Below, piece by piece: positions 23,600 through 32,767 of a stretch of DNA of 64,000 nt. The notes beneath the pieces were generated by a model, which saw only the letters and a program-made list of their open reading frames with translations, did not search any database and was not told the DNA's origin. The position numbers and the translations under genes were made by a program. Positions within the stretch are counted from its first letter, which is position 1, and each line of letters starts with the position of its first letter. Source of the DNA: Paenibacillus sp. J23TS9 (GTDB taxonomy: Bacteria > Bacillota > Bacilli > Paenibacillales > Paenibacillaceae); contig NZ_BOSG01000004.1 of the NCBI RefSeq assembly GCF_018403225.1, positions 438,837 to 502,836 of the forward strand, in the 5' to 3' direction.

Positions 23600-24868
23600 A
23601 TGTCCGTAAAAAAGCTGGGTCTTCCGCTTATGATGGCTTCGCTCGTCAGTTTGCTCCTTCTCATGCTCTTTTTTCCCGGGGCTTACCTCGAATCCGCCCT
23701 GCGTGGACTGGCCATCTGGTGGGATGTTCTCTTCCCTTCCCTGTTCCCGTTCTTTATCATTTCGGAGATGATGCTGGGCTTTGGAATCGTGCATTTATTT
23801 GGTACGCTCATGGATCCGTTGATGAAGCCGCTCTTCCGCATTCCGGGCAGCGGAGGCTTTGTCGCAGCTATGGGTTATGTTTCCGGCTATCCAATCGGAG
23901 CCAAGCTGACGGCCAAGCTGTGGGAGCAAAATATGGTTACGCGGGACGAGGGAGAACGGCTGGTGGCCTTTACAACATCGTCGGACCCTATCTTTCTGAT
24001 CGGTGCGGTATCCGTAGGATTTTTTCATGACCCTAAAATTGCTGTCATTCTGGCGGCTGCCCATTACGGCGGTGGATTCCTGATCGGGCTCCTCATGCGC
24101 TTTCACGGTAAACAGAGTGCCACACCGGACGGTTCAAACGCTTCACGCATGGCTCCAAAGGCTACTGCTGAAGCCGCTGTAAAAGACAGACGCGTTCAGA
24201 GAGCGTTTGCCGCTATGCATCAGGCGAGAATGCAGGACGGCCGAGGCATGGGTGAAATGCTGCGGCAAGCGGTTGAATCCTCTTTAAAGCTTATTATTGT
24301 CGTAGGAGGGTTAGTTGTATTCTTTTCGGTGTTCCTGGAGCTGTTAACACAGGCCGGTGTAATGAGAATCCTTTATTTTATTCTCGATCAAATGCTCACG
24401 GCTGTTGGCTTTCCCCCTTCATTGTCTGAAGCGCTGGTGGGAGGGCTATTTGAAGTAACCTTAGGAGCACGTTCTGCGGGAGAAGCGGCTTCTTCTGTAC
24501 CTTTGCCATATAAAGCGGCTGCAGCGGCATTTATTCTATCCTGGGGAGGACTTTCGGTTCACGCCCAGATTGCGAGCATTTTACATGCAACCAATTTGCG
24601 CTACCTGCCCTTTATGATTGCACGTCTGATTCATGCCATTCTGGCATCGGTTCTTGTCATGCTGCTATGGAATCCGCTCATGGGCAGCTTCATGCCTTCT
24701 CCCGTATTTAGCCCTCTACCGGAAATGGGCATCGCTTCGGCTGCAGGCGGCATTACGGATCGAATTGCATTCTTCTGCATCCTGATTGTCTTCATGATCG
24801 TGGCCTCTTCAGTATGGTCCTTGATCCGCACCTTATGGCGTGCTGGAAAGCGCAATCCAGCCAAATGA
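23600..24868 (+). CDS. ylbJ: Sporulation integral membrane protein YlbJ
   Basis: A 422-residue polytopic membrane protein with two nucleoside-recognition (Gate) domains, the YlbJ pattern: ALRGLAIWWDVLFPSLFPFF near the start, AAMGYVSGYPIGAKLTAKLW, and a second half with LSWGGLSVHAQIAS. In B. subtilis YlbJ is needed for sporulation after engulfment and is under sigma-E control (known for the family). ATG 23600 (GGAAGG five to six bases upstream) is preferred over the in-frame GTG two codons earlier. Confidence 0.92.
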   Translation: MSVKKLGLPLMMASLVSLLLLMLFFPGAYLESALRGLAIWWDVLFPSLFPFFIISEMMLGFGIVHLFGTLMDPLMKPLFRIPGSGGFVAAMGYVSGYPIGAKLTAKLWEQNMVTRDEGERLVAFTTSSDPIFLIGAVSVGFFHDPKIAVILAAAHYGGGFLIGLLMRFHGKQSATPDGSNASRMAPKATAEAAVKDRRVQRAFAAMHQARMQDGRGMGEMLRQAVESSLKLIIVVGGLVVFFSVFLELLTQAGVMRILYFILDQMLTAVGFPPSLSEALVGGLFEVTLGARSAGEAASSVPLPYKAAAAAFILSWGGLSVHAQIASILHATNLRYLPFMIARLIHAILASVLVMLLWNPLMGSFMPSPVFSPLPEMGIASAAGGITDRIAFFCILIVFMIVASSVWSLIRTLWRAGKRNPAK

Positions 24869-24933
24869 ACATTGTGTTATGCTCCGATATTGTTTATGAT
24901 CGTTATATACCCAAATAAAGGAGCTTAACTCTC

Positions 24934-25737
24934 TTGAGATATTATGTCCTGGATCGCGGTGATCAGTTGTCCGTTGATTTGAGCGAGCAGTTCCATAAGC
25001 TAGCCGCACAACGCGGGTTTCGATTGGATGCCGAATCTCCCGAGATTGTCATTTCGATTGGCGGAGACGGTACCATGCTTCATGCCTTTCATACGTTTAT
25101 TGACCACATTCCCGATATTGCTTTTGTTGGCGTTCATACCGGCCATCTCGGATTCTATGCTGACTGGCAGGCAGACGAGCTGCCCCAGCTGATCGACCTG
25201 ATGAGCTCTGCCAGCAAGTCCGGCTCCATCCGTCCGCGGATCGTCAGATACCCGCTGCTTGAGCTGGAAATTCACAGAAAATCGGGCAATGCTTCTTATA
25301 TTGCACTCAATGAATTCACGCTAAAAGGCGTGGATGGAACGGTCGTTGCCCAAGTAGATATTAACGACCAGACCTTTGAAATGTTCCGTGGTGACGGGAT
25401 CTGTATCTCGACTCCATCCGGCAGCACGGCTTACAACAAAAGTCTTGGCGGGGCCATGGTGCATCCGACGATTGAGGCGCTGCAAATAGCGGAAATTGCC
25501 TCCATCAACAACCGTGTGTTCCGTACGATGGGTTCCCCTTTGCTGCTGCCAAAGCATCATCACACGGATATTTTCTCGCGGAAGGAACAGCGTCTTTTGC
25601 TCACCATTGATCATGTCAACATTCAGGTAGATGATTTGATCTCGGTGCGCTGCCAGGTTGCAAAAGAAAAGGTAAGCTTTGCCCGTTATCGCCCGTTTCC
25701 GTTCTGGAACCGCGTTCGCGAAGCCTTTCTTGGATAA
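24934..25737 (+). CDS. nadK: NAD kinase
   Basis: A 267-residue ATP-NAD kinase making NADP+ in the cytoplasm. It contains the GGDGT motif (residues 43-47, catalytic Asp) and the second conserved motif in SGSTAYNKSLGGAMVHP (about 163-179). Length fits the short Bacillus NadF/NadK group (about 265). The start is a TTG with AAAGGAG ten bases upstream. A terminator shared with the convergent yutD follows. Confidence 0.96.
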   Translation: MRYYVLDRGDQLSVDLSEQFHKLAAQRGFRLDAESPEIVISIGGDGTMLHAFHTFIDHIPDIAFVGVHTGHLGFYADWQADELPQLIDLMSSASKSGSIRPRIVRYPLLELEIHRKSGNASYIALNEFTLKGVDGTVVAQVDINDQTFEMFRGDGICISTPSGSTAYNKSLGGAMVHPTIEALQIAEIASINNRVFRTMGSPLLLPKHHHTDIFSRKEQRLLLTIDHVNIQVDDLISVRCQVAKEKVSFARYRPFPFWNRVREAFLG

Positions 25738-25764
25738 ACGATGACTTATGATATTTAAGTATAT

Positions 25765-25799
25765 AAAAAAAGCGGCTCCCTATTGGGAACCGCTTTTTA
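25765..25799. terminator. Bidirectional terminator shared by nadK and yutD; encodes the yutD end
   Basis: AAAAAAAGCGGCTCCC and GGGAACCGCTTTTT pair around TATT. On the minus strand the last five codons of the YutD-type gene lie in one arm and its TAG stop in the loop, so coding sequence and terminator overlap. Confidence 0.88.
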
Positions 25800-26232
25800 C
25801 CTTCTCCGGCTTCTCAGACTTCTCGGTCTTTTCAGACCTTTCAGTCTTTTCAACCTTTTCAGTCTTATCAGACTTTTCAATCTTTTCAGTCTTATCAAGC
25901 TTTTCGGGTTTATCCGGTTTTTCGGGCTTTTCTGGCTTTTCTTTATCCTTCGGCTGGGCCTCCCGGTTCTTTTGCAAGACGAAATAAGCACATCCGAAAT
26001 TGCAGTATTCGTTGATGTAATCCACCATGCCGGAAAAGGCTGTATCTTTGGTGGATTTAGGATGCTTATCCCGGTAAAATCCCTTTAACCGAAGCTGGTT
26101 ATAGCCCCAGTCTCCGATAATGTAATCGTAGCGATCCAGCACCTCGCTGTACCGCTCACGAAAGGCTTCAGGGTTCCAGCCGTTTTTATGGTCTTTCAGC
26201 AGCTCGTAGCTTTTTCCGCCAATGAGAATCAA
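25780..26232 (-). CDS. yutD: YutD-family protein with a lysine/glutamate-rich repeat tail
   Basis: A 150-residue protein. Residues 1-93 match the YutD domain (DRYDYIIGDWGYNQLRLKGF, DYINEYCNFGCAYFVL). The remaining 55 residues are a low-complexity tail of three-residue units of the type EKx (KPEKPEKPDKPEKLDKTEKI and so on), absent from the core family. Function unknown. Start is a TTG with GGGGGAG five bases upstream. It lies next to lipA and lytH as in B. subtilis. The last codons and the stop are inside the terminator hairpin. Confidence 0.85.
   Translation of the reverse strand: MILIGGKSYELLKDHKNGWNPEAFRERYSEVLDRYDYIIGDWGYNQLRLKGFYRDKHPKSTKDTAFSGMVDYINEYCNFGCAYFVLQKNREAQPKDKEKPEKPEKPDKPEKLDKTEKIEKSDKTEKVEKTERSEKTEKSEKPEKVKSGSQ
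25801..25945. repeat. Degenerate 9-base/3-codon tandem repeat in yutD
   Basis: On the plus strand the stretch reads as repeated units of the type CTTTTCnGn/TCAGACTT that encode the EKx tail on the minus strand. Units differ, with T, P, L, I, S or V at the third residue, showing old replication slippage with drift. Confidence 0.7.
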
Positions 26233-26274
26233 ATGTGCTCCCCCTGCCTTTCATTCAAAAAAAATCAATCATTA

Positions 26275-27156
26275 TTATTTCTGGCTTGCCGCCGATTTTA
26301 CCTGCTCATGCGCATGGTAGGAGCTGCGGACGAGCGGGCCTGATTCCACGTGGCTGAACCCTCTCTTCATGCCTTCTTCCTTCAGCTTGGCAAACTCATC
26401 TGGATGATAGTATTTAACGACGTTCAAATGCTTCGGAGATGGCTGCAAATATTGGCCAATCGTCATGATATCGCAGTTCACAGCACGCAAATCGTCCATC
26501 GCCTGCAAAATTTCATCCCATTCTTCCCCTACACCCAGCATAATGCTCGATTTGGTCGGAATATTAGGCTGCATTTCCTTTGCTCTTTTCAAAAGCTCTA
26601 AAGAACGGTCATATTTCGCTTTGGCGCGAACACGATTCGACATACGTTCAACGGTTTCGATATTATGATTCAAAATATCCGGTTTGGCGTCCATCACGAC
26701 TTTCAGAGCATCCCAGTTTCCCATAAAGTCAGGAATGAGGACCTCGACACTGCACAGCGGCAAGCGCTTGCGGACAGCCTTGACGGTTTCGGCAAAAATC
26801 ATCGCTCCTCCATCGGAAAGGTCATCCCGTGCGACGCTTGTGACAACACAGTGCTGCAGCCCCATGTTCTCAGCGGCTTCAGCCACCCGGTCAGGCTCCT
26901 GCAGGTCAAGCTCGGTAGGTCTGCCCGTATTGACTGCGCAAAAACGGCAGGCACGTGTACATATATCACCCAAAATCATAAAAGTCGCTGTACGGTTTGC
27001 CCAGCATTCATATATGTTAGGGCAACGCGCTTCTTCACACACGGTATGTAGTGTCTTCGAGCGCATCATGCTCTTGATCTCTTGATAATTGTCACCGGTC
27101 GTCAGTTTGATGCGAATCCAGTCCGGCTTTGGCTCCTTGACGGTTTGATTAGGCAA
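26275..27156 (-). CDS. lipA: Lipoyl synthase
   Basis: A 293-residue radical SAM enzyme that inserts two sulfurs into octanoyl groups on lipoyl carrier domains. Both iron-sulfur clusters are visible: [12 protein letters not shown] (C40, C45, C51) for the auxiliary cluster and CTRACRFC (C66, C70, C73) for the SAM cluster. TTG 27156 is chosen because GAAGGT lies seven bases upstream and because a TATAAT element at about 27202-27208 overlaps the alternative ATG at 27201. Divergent from lytH, as in B. subtilis (yutB-yunA). Confidence 0.94.
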   Translation of the reverse strand: MPNQTVKEPKPDWIRIKLTTGDNYQEIKSMMRSKTLHTVCEEARCPNIYECWANRTATFMILGDICTRACRFCAVNTGRPTELDLQEPDRVAEAAENMGLQHCVVTSVARDDLSDGGAMIFAETVKAVRKRLPLCSVEVLIPDFMGNWDALKVVMDAKPDILNHNIETVERMSNRVRAKAKYDRSLELLKRAKEMQPNIPTKSSIMLGVGEEWDEILQAMDDLRAVNCDIMTIGQYLQPSPKHLNVVKYYHPDEFAKLKEEGMKRGFSHVESGPLVRSSYHAHEQVKSAASQK

Positions 27157-27332
27157 TGATCTGACCTTCTTTCGCTCATGATTAACTGCTGCATGCCCCA
27201 TATTATATCATGAACTTACCCAAAATACTTCCATTTACCAAGCGGGATAAAATGACTTCTCTTGTATCACTCTATGCATATGCCCGTCCAGTCCGGAAAA
27301 AAAGCCTATGAGCTGCTAGCAGGAGGTTGACG

Positions 27333-28421
27333 ATGAGATTATCTGTTTCAAAGCTGAGTATAACCCGCCGTTCAATAATTTGCGCTGCTGCCGCAGTGAT
27401 TGTCTTCGGAACCATTGCTTCTCCTGCATGGGGTTCTTCTTCCAGTCCCACTCTTACGCAATCCGCGGAGTCCCTGGACAAGATGAGCCGAGAGGAAATA
27501 CTTACCTCAAGAAAAAAGCTCTACGAGAGCATTGCCGCAGTCACCCATATCCCGTGGTATCGTCTGGCTGCAATTGATCAATATGAACATACGCTAACGA
27601 AGGTTCATCCGAAGGATCGACATCATCCAGCGCGGTTAACGGGCATTTTTATGAATGAACCGGTGTGGACCGGCTTGTTCAACCCTGACCAGAGCGACAG
27701 CAACCCACGCTCCATCAGTATTTTTAACGGTTATGGCAAAGACGGCTCGGGCGATGGGCAGGCAGATATGAACAATGATATGGATGTGCTATACAGCATG
27801 GCCTCCTACCTGCTTCGTTACGGGCAGTCCGAGGATGATTTCAGCATAGCCCTTTGGGAATATTATCATAATAGCCGCTCCGTACAGCGCATCCGTCAAT
27901 TTTCCAAGCTGTATGAAAAGTTCCATACACTCGACCTGTCGGGTCATGCATTCCCCCTTCCCATCTCGGATTCTTACGCATATCGAAGCACATGGGGAAC
28001 CGGCCGAAGCTGGGGCGGATACCGGATTCATGAGGGGACAGATATTTTTGCACCTTATGGCATGCCGGTAAGAAGCACTTGCTACGGCATTGTGGAACTG
28101 AAGGGATGGAATCCGTTTGGCGGCTGGCGTATCGGAATACGGGATCTGGATAATCGCTACCACTACTATGCGCATTTGCAGGGTTATGAAAAAAGCCTGA
28201 AACAGGGCGATATCGTACTCCCGGGTCAAACGATCGGCTGGGTCGGAAGCTCAGGATATGGAAAGCCAGGAACACAGGGTAAATTCCCGCCTCATCTGCA
28301 TTATGGCATTTACCGGGACAGCGGACTTGTTGAATGGTCCTTTGATCCCTACCCACTGCTGCGCCACTGGGAAACGGAGGAACGGCAGGCAATCAAAAAA
28401 AGCAAAAAAGGAACCTCCTGA
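27333..28421 (+). CDS. lytH: Sporulation-type L-Ala-D-Glu endopeptidase (M23 family, LytH/YunA-like)
   Basis: A 362-residue exported protein. An N-terminal hydrophobic signal or anchor (about 15-33, IICAAAAVIVFGTIASPAWG) is followed by a helical region and a C-terminal M23 domain with HEGTDIFAPYGMPV (first zinc His and Asp) and HLHYGIY (HxH). B. subtilis LytH makes the single L-alanine side chains of spore cortex and its gene (yunA) sits beside lipA and yunB, the order seen here. ATG 27333 has GGAGG six bases upstream. The 3' end overlaps the terminator. Confidence 0.9.
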   Translation: MRLSVSKLSITRRSIICAAAAVIVFGTIASPAWGSSSSPTLTQSAESLDKMSREEILTSRKKLYESIAAVTHIPWYRLAAIDQYEHTLTKVHPKDRHHPARLTGIFMNEPVWTGLFNPDQSDSNPRSISIFNGYGKDGSGDGQADMNNDMDVLYSMASYLLRYGQSEDDFSIALWEYYHNSRSVQRIRQFSKLYEKFHTLDLSGHAFPLPISDSYAYRSTWGTGRSWGGYRIHEGTDIFAPYGMPVRSTCYGIVELKGWNPFGGWRIGIRDLDNRYHYYAHLQGYEKSLKQGDIVLPGQTIGWVGSSGYGKPGTQGKFPPHLHYGIYRDSGLVEWSFDPYPLLRHWETEERQAIKKSKKGTS

Positions 28422-28441
28422 AGTACAGGGGTTCCTTTTTC
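28405..28441 (+). terminator. Terminator at the end of lytH
   Basis: AAAAAGGAACCTCCTG and CAGGGGTTCCTTTTT pair around AAGTA; the upstream arm includes the last lytH codons. Confidence 0.85.
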
Positions 28442-28485
28442 TTTTACAACTTTACTATGGCTCGGGCCGTGAAACTTACTCGGCA

Positions 28486-29331
28486 TTACTTTGTTTCTGA
28501 GGTTTTTGATTCATCGCTCTTTTCACTGGACTCTCCCGATTCCCCGGTAGATATTCCCGGAATGGCAGGTGTTTCTTTTCCATGTCCGCTTTGGCCTGTT
28601 TGTGAGGAGGCAGCGTTTCCCGTAATTCCAGGCAGTGCAATATTCGGAGCGCCCGCATTTCCTACTGGCTGCCCCTGGCTGTTGTAATAGTACATCGGCA
28701 CATCCCCTACCACCATCAGATAAGAAACCGGAATTTCCGTATCAATGACCTCCGGCTCCATATCGAAAGGAACAACAACAGCCACCTCAACTGTCACATG
28801 GATGTAGACTTCTACCAGTACCATGTTAATACCGGCATCCTTTTCCCTCGTATTCAGATCCACCTTAACGGCCCCTTGAGGCTCAATACGGATTGGAACA
28901 TTCGGCCCAAACGAAGCGATGAGTGGACTTCCCAGTGCTTGACCGAGCGGGATACTCTCAGAGAGCATATGTTTGTTTTGCAGTGTGGTTTGAACGACTT
29001 TAAAGGTATCCGAAGTGATTTTCATATGCTCGGCATAATTCAGCATAAATCCGGAGACTTTTCCGGAGGAATCCATTTTCCAGTCAATCAGCTGCTCCGC
29101 GTTTCTGCCCTCTGCCACCTGTGAAGCAATGGCTTCATTGATGGCATCTGTTCCGATCTGCTTCATGCGGATTTTAGCCAGATGCATAATTGGAGGCTTT
29201 AAATGGTTTTCTACATACGCAAAAAATTGCAGCAGCAGGATCAGGAATATGAGCGCACCGATCAGCCATACCTTCCTCCGGCTCCGCGGCTTGCCCGCTC
29301 CTCTGCTCCGCCATCTCGCTCTTCTTTTCAT
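28486..29331 (-). CDS. yunB: Sporulation protein YunB
   Basis: A 281-residue protein with a basic cytoplasmic head, one membrane helix (about 23-42, VWLIGALIFLILLLQFFAYV) and an extracytoplasmic domain containing AINEAIASQVAEG, GSPLIASFGPNVPIRIEPQG and VDLNTREKDAGINMVLVEVY, typical of YunB. YunB is a sigma-E-dependent sporulation protein in B. subtilis. The last 60 residues are a Gly/Ser/Glu-rich tail not needed by the family. Convergent with lytH. Confidence 0.92.
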   Translation of the reverse strand: MKRRARWRSRGAGKPRSRRKVWLIGALIFLILLLQFFAYVENHLKPPIMHLAKIRMKQIGTDAINEAIASQVAEGRNAEQLIDWKMDSSGKVSGFMLNYAEHMKITSDTFKVVQTTLQNKHMLSESIPLGQALGSPLIASFGPNVPIRIEPQGAVKVDLNTREKDAGINMVLVEVYIHVTVEVAVVVPFDMEPEVIDTEIPVSYLMVVGDVPMYYYNSQGQPVGNAGAPNIALPGITGNAASSQTGQSGHGKETPAIPGISTGESGESSEKSDESKTSETK

Positions 29332-29576
29332 GTCCCGCCCTATCCCCCTTTTGAAGAAGAGGTCGCTTACCTTATCAGCATATGTCCCTGTCCCTCAAAA
29401 AAGAAGAGCAAGCCTAAGCCACTTCCTGGTTGGCGGAATGCGGAATCAGCATATACTTCTGATATAATAAGAAAAACAATCTAATGATGTAATTCAAAAA
29501 AATTTAATGTGCCCGTATCTTTTTACCACTGACCAAACGTTTTATATATAGAGGCCTCTCAAGGAGAGTGATTAAC

Positions 29577-30248
29577 ATGTTAATCCACAAGGAAATGGAA
29601 GAAATGTACCCTAAGCTCAAATATTTTTGCCTGCGTGTGACCGGCAATTCTTGGGACGCCGAGGATCTGGCGCATGATTCCATACTCAAGGCTGAAAGGT
29701 TCTATCAAAAGGACCCTACTGGCAAACGTCAGGCCAGCTTTCCGCTTCTGGCGACCATTGCACGCAATCACTGGATTGACCAGCTGCGCAAAAAAAACCG
29801 CGAAACGGCAGGTCAACCCATCGAGACGCAGTCACGTGAAAAACCGCTGGAGCTGCTAATGAGCGGGCTGGAAACGCTGATGGAGCGGCTGACTCCAAAA
29901 CAGCTGCTTGTATTTGTCCTGAAGGATAGTTTCGAATACAGGCTGTCTGACATCGCTGATTCGCTTGAAATGAATGAAACAGCCGTTAAATCGCTGCTGC
30001 ACAGGGCACGCCGTAAATTGAATGAAGATGAGACTCCGGAAATTCCGGCATCGGGGCAAGAATGGGATCAGGTCGATGCGGACTGGTTCCAGCGGCAGCT
30101 GCTGGTCGCAATCCGTATGGAGCAGCCAGAGCTGCTGAAGAGGCTCGCCCTTTCCCTGCGGACTGCGAATCAGGCTAAACCAACGCCTGCGCAGCTTGGA
30201 TACCGTTCCGGCTCTGCTTCATCTTCCCTTCGTTTACGCGCGGCATAG
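29577..30248 (+). CDS. Sigma-70 family (ECF-type) sigma factor
   Basis: A 223-residue protein. Region 2 is visible at residues 1-65 (MYPKLKYFCLRVTGNSWDAE, DLAHDSILKAERFY, LLATIARNHWIDQLRKK) and region 4 at about 98-145 (LTPKQLLVFVLKDSFEYRLS, DIADSLEMNETAVKSLLHRA). An extra 70-residue tail follows. No anti-sigma gene is adjacent, so control may be through the tail or at transcription. ATG 29577 is used; the in-frame GTG at 29568 touches the AAGGAG site. It lies 33 bases before clpP and may be co-transcribed. Confidence 0.88.
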   Translation: MLIHKEMEEMYPKLKYFCLRVTGNSWDAEDLAHDSILKAERFYQKDPTGKRQASFPLLATIARNHWIDQLRKKNRETAGQPIETQSREKPLELLMSGLETLMERLTPKQLLVFVLKDSFEYRLSDIADSLEMNETAVKSLLHRARRKLNEDETPEIPASGQEWDQVDADWFQRQLLVAIRMEQPELLKRLALSLRTANQAKPTPAQLGYRSGSASSSLRLRAA

Positions 30249-30281
30249 CCCTTCGCTTTTTATCAGAAGGAGGCTATAACG

Positions 30282-30869
30282 ATGAATACAATACCTTACG
30301 TAGTAGAGCAGACCCGCCTTGGCGAACGCTCCTACGATATATATTCCAGACTGCTGAAGGACCGGATCATTTTCCTGGGTTCCGAGGTCAACGACCAGGT
30401 GGCCAACAGCATTATCGCTCAGCTTCTCTTCCTGGCTGCCGATGACCCGGAAAAGGAAATCTCACTGTACATTAACAGCCCGGGCGGATCTACATCTGCC
30501 GGCTTTGCGATCCTCGACACGATGGATTACATCAAGCCGCAGGTCAGTACGATCTGTATGGGGATTGCAGCTTCCATGGGAGCCTTCCTCTTCCTCGGCG
30601 GTGCCAAGGGCAAGCGCTATTCGCTTCCGAACAGCGAATTTATGCTGCATCAGCCGCTCGGTGGTGCTCAAGGCCAGGCCACCGATATTGATATTTCCGC
30701 CCGCCGGATACTCAAGCTGAGGGAAAAGGTGAACCAATATATTGCGGACAAAACAGGCCAGCCGCTTGAGAAAATATATCGCGATGCCGACCGTGATTTC
30801 TATCTCACTGCCGAGGAAGCGCTCGAGTATGGCATGGTGGATCGGATTATTACACAGCCTTTGGCGTAG
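30282..30869 (+). CDS. clpP: ClpP-family serine protease
   Basis: A 195-residue ClpP subunit with the catalytic triad Ser98 (AASMGAF), His123 (FMLHQPLGG) and Asp172 ([10 protein letters not shown]). ClpP forms a two-ring, 14-subunit chamber fed by Clp ATPases. The standard ClpP sequence is kept ([18 protein letters not shown]). Whether it is the only ClpP of the genome or a second paralogue cannot be told here. The upstream sigma factor on the same strand, 33 bases away, suggests co-expression. Confidence 0.95.
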   Translation: MNTIPYVVEQTRLGERSYDIYSRLLKDRIIFLGSEVNDQVANSIIAQLLFLAADDPEKEISLYINSPGGSTSAGFAILDTMDYIKPQVSTICMGIAASMGAFLFLGGAKGKRYSLPNSEFMLHQPLGGAQGQATDIDISARRILKLREKVNQYIADKTGQPLEKIYRDADRDFYLTAEEALEYGMVDRIITQPLA

Positions 30870-30891
30870 AGACACTATGCGATGAAGAACC

Positions 30892-30929
30892 AAAAAAAGC
30901 TGTCCGAAGCATATTCGGACAGCTTTTTC
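30892..30929. terminator. Bidirectional terminator between clpP and ywiC
   Basis: AAAAAAAGCTGTCCGAA and TTCGGACAGCTTTTT pair around GCATA, symmetric enough to stop both convergent genes. Confidence 0.92.
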
Positions 30930-30931
30930 GC

Positions 30932-31657
30932 TTACAGAAGTATCAGTGAAAGAATCAGAAATTGAACAGAACCGAAAATCTCCATGATACCGACCCTCAT
31001 CGGCTGCAGCTGCTTGCCGGAGTACATCCATGTCTTGATCAACGGGTACACAAAAGGAATACACATCCAAGGATTGAGCGTGAACAGCGGCAATACGAAT
31101 GAGATGCAATGATAGGCCTTTGCATAGATCTTCCAATGTTTATTTTTCCGCTCACGGAATACGGATTTGACGAAGAACACAGTCCCGGTAAAATACAAGA
31201 AATTAAACAGCAGGACATCTGCCAGCTCCCTGCCCCATATCCCTCCTCCCAGCAGGTACGCCGCCGCACCGCCCGTACAAAAGAGCATGATCGCACAAAC
31301 ATCGTTCAACAGGGCCCGCTCGGCCTTGTGGCAGACATGCCATACATTGACGAGAATCAGCAGAATTAAGATAGGGGCAAACCAGAATAGCCAAGGCTCC
31401 ACCAGCAGCACTGGAATGAGGCACAAAACGGCGGCAGCGGCATAACCTGCTCCCCAACGAAGCCATAGGCTCCGCTTGGTTGTCTTTTTCAAAGCCTGCA
31501 TCAGCGGATACGATGACAAGTACAGGAACATCCAGGCCAGAAATAGCGGAAGATGAAGAAGGACAGGCTTCGCCGCCATCATGCTGATGATAAAGGGCAT
31601 GCTGACCATTGCCCAGCCTCCATGCTCTCTTGGAATGACAATGCTTGTCTTTTTCAT
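30932..31657 (-). CDS. ywiC: YwiC-like membrane protein
   Basis: A 241-residue protein with about seven membrane helices. It starts MKKTSIVIPREHGGWAMVSM; the PREHGGWAM start and later KHWKIYAKAYH are marks of the YwiC-like family. In B. subtilis ywiC is beside narK, fnr and narGHJI, and here it lies beside moaA and narK, so a link to nitrate respiration is likely though unproven. ATG 31657 has GGCGGAAG a few bases upstream; the longer frame has no support. Last gene of the narK-moaA-ywiC group. Confidence 0.85.
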   Translation of the reverse strand: MKKTSIVIPREHGGWAMVSMPFIISMMAAKPVLLHLPLFLAWMFLYLSSYPLMQALKKTTKRSLWLRWGAGYAAAAVLCLIPVLLVEPWLFWFAPILILLILVNVWHVCHKAERALLNDVCAIMLFCTGGAAAYLLGGGIWGRELADVLLFNFLYFTGTVFFVKSVFRERKNKHWKIYAKAYHCISFVLPLFTLNPWMCIPFVYPLIKTWMYSGKQLQPMRVGIMEIFGSVQFLILSLILL

Positions 31658-31713
31658 TAATCTTCCGCCCCTTTTTTCCTTGGCTGGCTGTTCACGGTTC
31701 CGATCAACATCTG

Positions 31714-32730
31714 TCAGCCGCCGATATAGGACATCCCTATTTTCTTCCGCATCGATGCCGTTTGCTCCGTCCGCTCTTCCGAGTATCGGTCTTCTCGTTT
31801 CGCCCATACCCCGCGGATGGCCGCAAGCAGCTCTTCATCCGTTGCGCCGCCGCGAAGGAGTGTGCGAAGATCATAGCCTTTGGAGGCAAAAAGGCAGGTA
31901 TATATTTTGCCGTCCGAAGACAATCGCAATCTTGTGCAGGAGGAACAGAAGGCTTCCGATACGGATGAAATAAAGCCGACCTCAGCCTCTCCGTCCTTAT
32001 AGCGAAAGCGTTTGGCCACTTCTCCGGGAAAACGGGGCGCAGCCGGTACAAGCTTCTCTGCTCCACCTAACATTTCAAAAATTTCCTTTTTCGTTACCAC
32101 TCGCTGCAGACTCCAACTGTTGTCATTGCCCACATCCATAAATTCGATGAAGCAGAGCGTGATGCCCAGTTTCTTAAAGTAAGCCGCCATCGGAAGAATC
32201 TCCTGATCGTTGACGCCCTTTTGCACAACCATATTCACTTTGACCTCGAATCCGGTCTCCCTGGCAATCTCCATATTGCGAAGAATGATTGACGGTTTAA
32301 TACCACGGCCATTGATATGACCGAACAGCTCCGGATTCAGCGCGTCCAGGCTGACATTCACCCGGCGGAGTCCCGCATCGTATAGACTCTCTGCCTGCTG
32401 TCCAAGCAGGAGCCCATTCGTCGTGCAGCCGATATCTTCGATTCCCTGAATCGTTGTCAGCATCCGCACAAGCTCGGGAAGCCCGCGCCGCAGCAGGGGT
32501 TCCCCCCCGGTCAGGCGGATCTTTCGGATACCAAGTGAAGCATATAACCGGGCCAGACGGACAATTTCCTCCCATGACAGCAGCTGATCCTTTGGCATAA
32601 ATGCATAATCATCTCCGAAGATTTCCTTCGGCATGCAGTAAGCACAGCGGAAATTACAACGGTCCGTCACGGAAATCCGCAGATCGCGCATCGGCCGTGA
32701 CAACGGATCTATCATGGGATTCCCTGTCAT
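31714..32730 (-). CDS. moaA: GTP 3',8-cyclase (molybdenum cofactor biosynthesis protein A)
   Basis: A 338-residue radical SAM enzyme that starts molybdopterin synthesis from GTP. The N-terminal cluster is CNFRCAYC (C25, C29, C32); the C-terminal cluster motif is CSSCTRLRLSSDGKIYTC; the C-terminal Gly-Gly needed for activity is present (SYIGG). AAAGGAAG is seven bases before ATG 32730. The gene follows narK by 37 bases. It supplies cofactor for NarG of the same island. Confidence 0.97.
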   Translation of the reverse strand: MTGNPMIDPLSRPMRDLRISVTDRCNFRCAYCMPKEIFGDDYAFMPKDQLLSWEEIVRLARLYASLGIRKIRLTGGEPLLRRGLPELVRMLTTIQGIEDIGCTTNGLLLGQQAESLYDAGLRRVNVSLDALNPELFGHINGRGIKPSIILRNMEIARETGFEVKVNMVVQKGVNDQEILPMAAYFKKLGITLCFIEFMDVGNDNSWSLQRVVTKKEIFEMLGGAEKLVPAAPRFPGEVAKRFRYKDGEAEVGFISSVSEAFCSSCTRLRLSSDGKIYTCLFASKGYDLRTLLRGGATDEELLAAIRGVWAKREDRYSEERTEQTASMRKKIGMSYIGG

Positions 32731-32767
32731 GTTCTCGCTTCCTTTCTTGGTGCTCCTCTGCCCGCTT

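Noticed and set aside
25748..25987. Plus-strand frame with repeated FSxFS units
   Set aside because: Antisense of the EKx repeat tail of yutD; the repetition comes from that gene.
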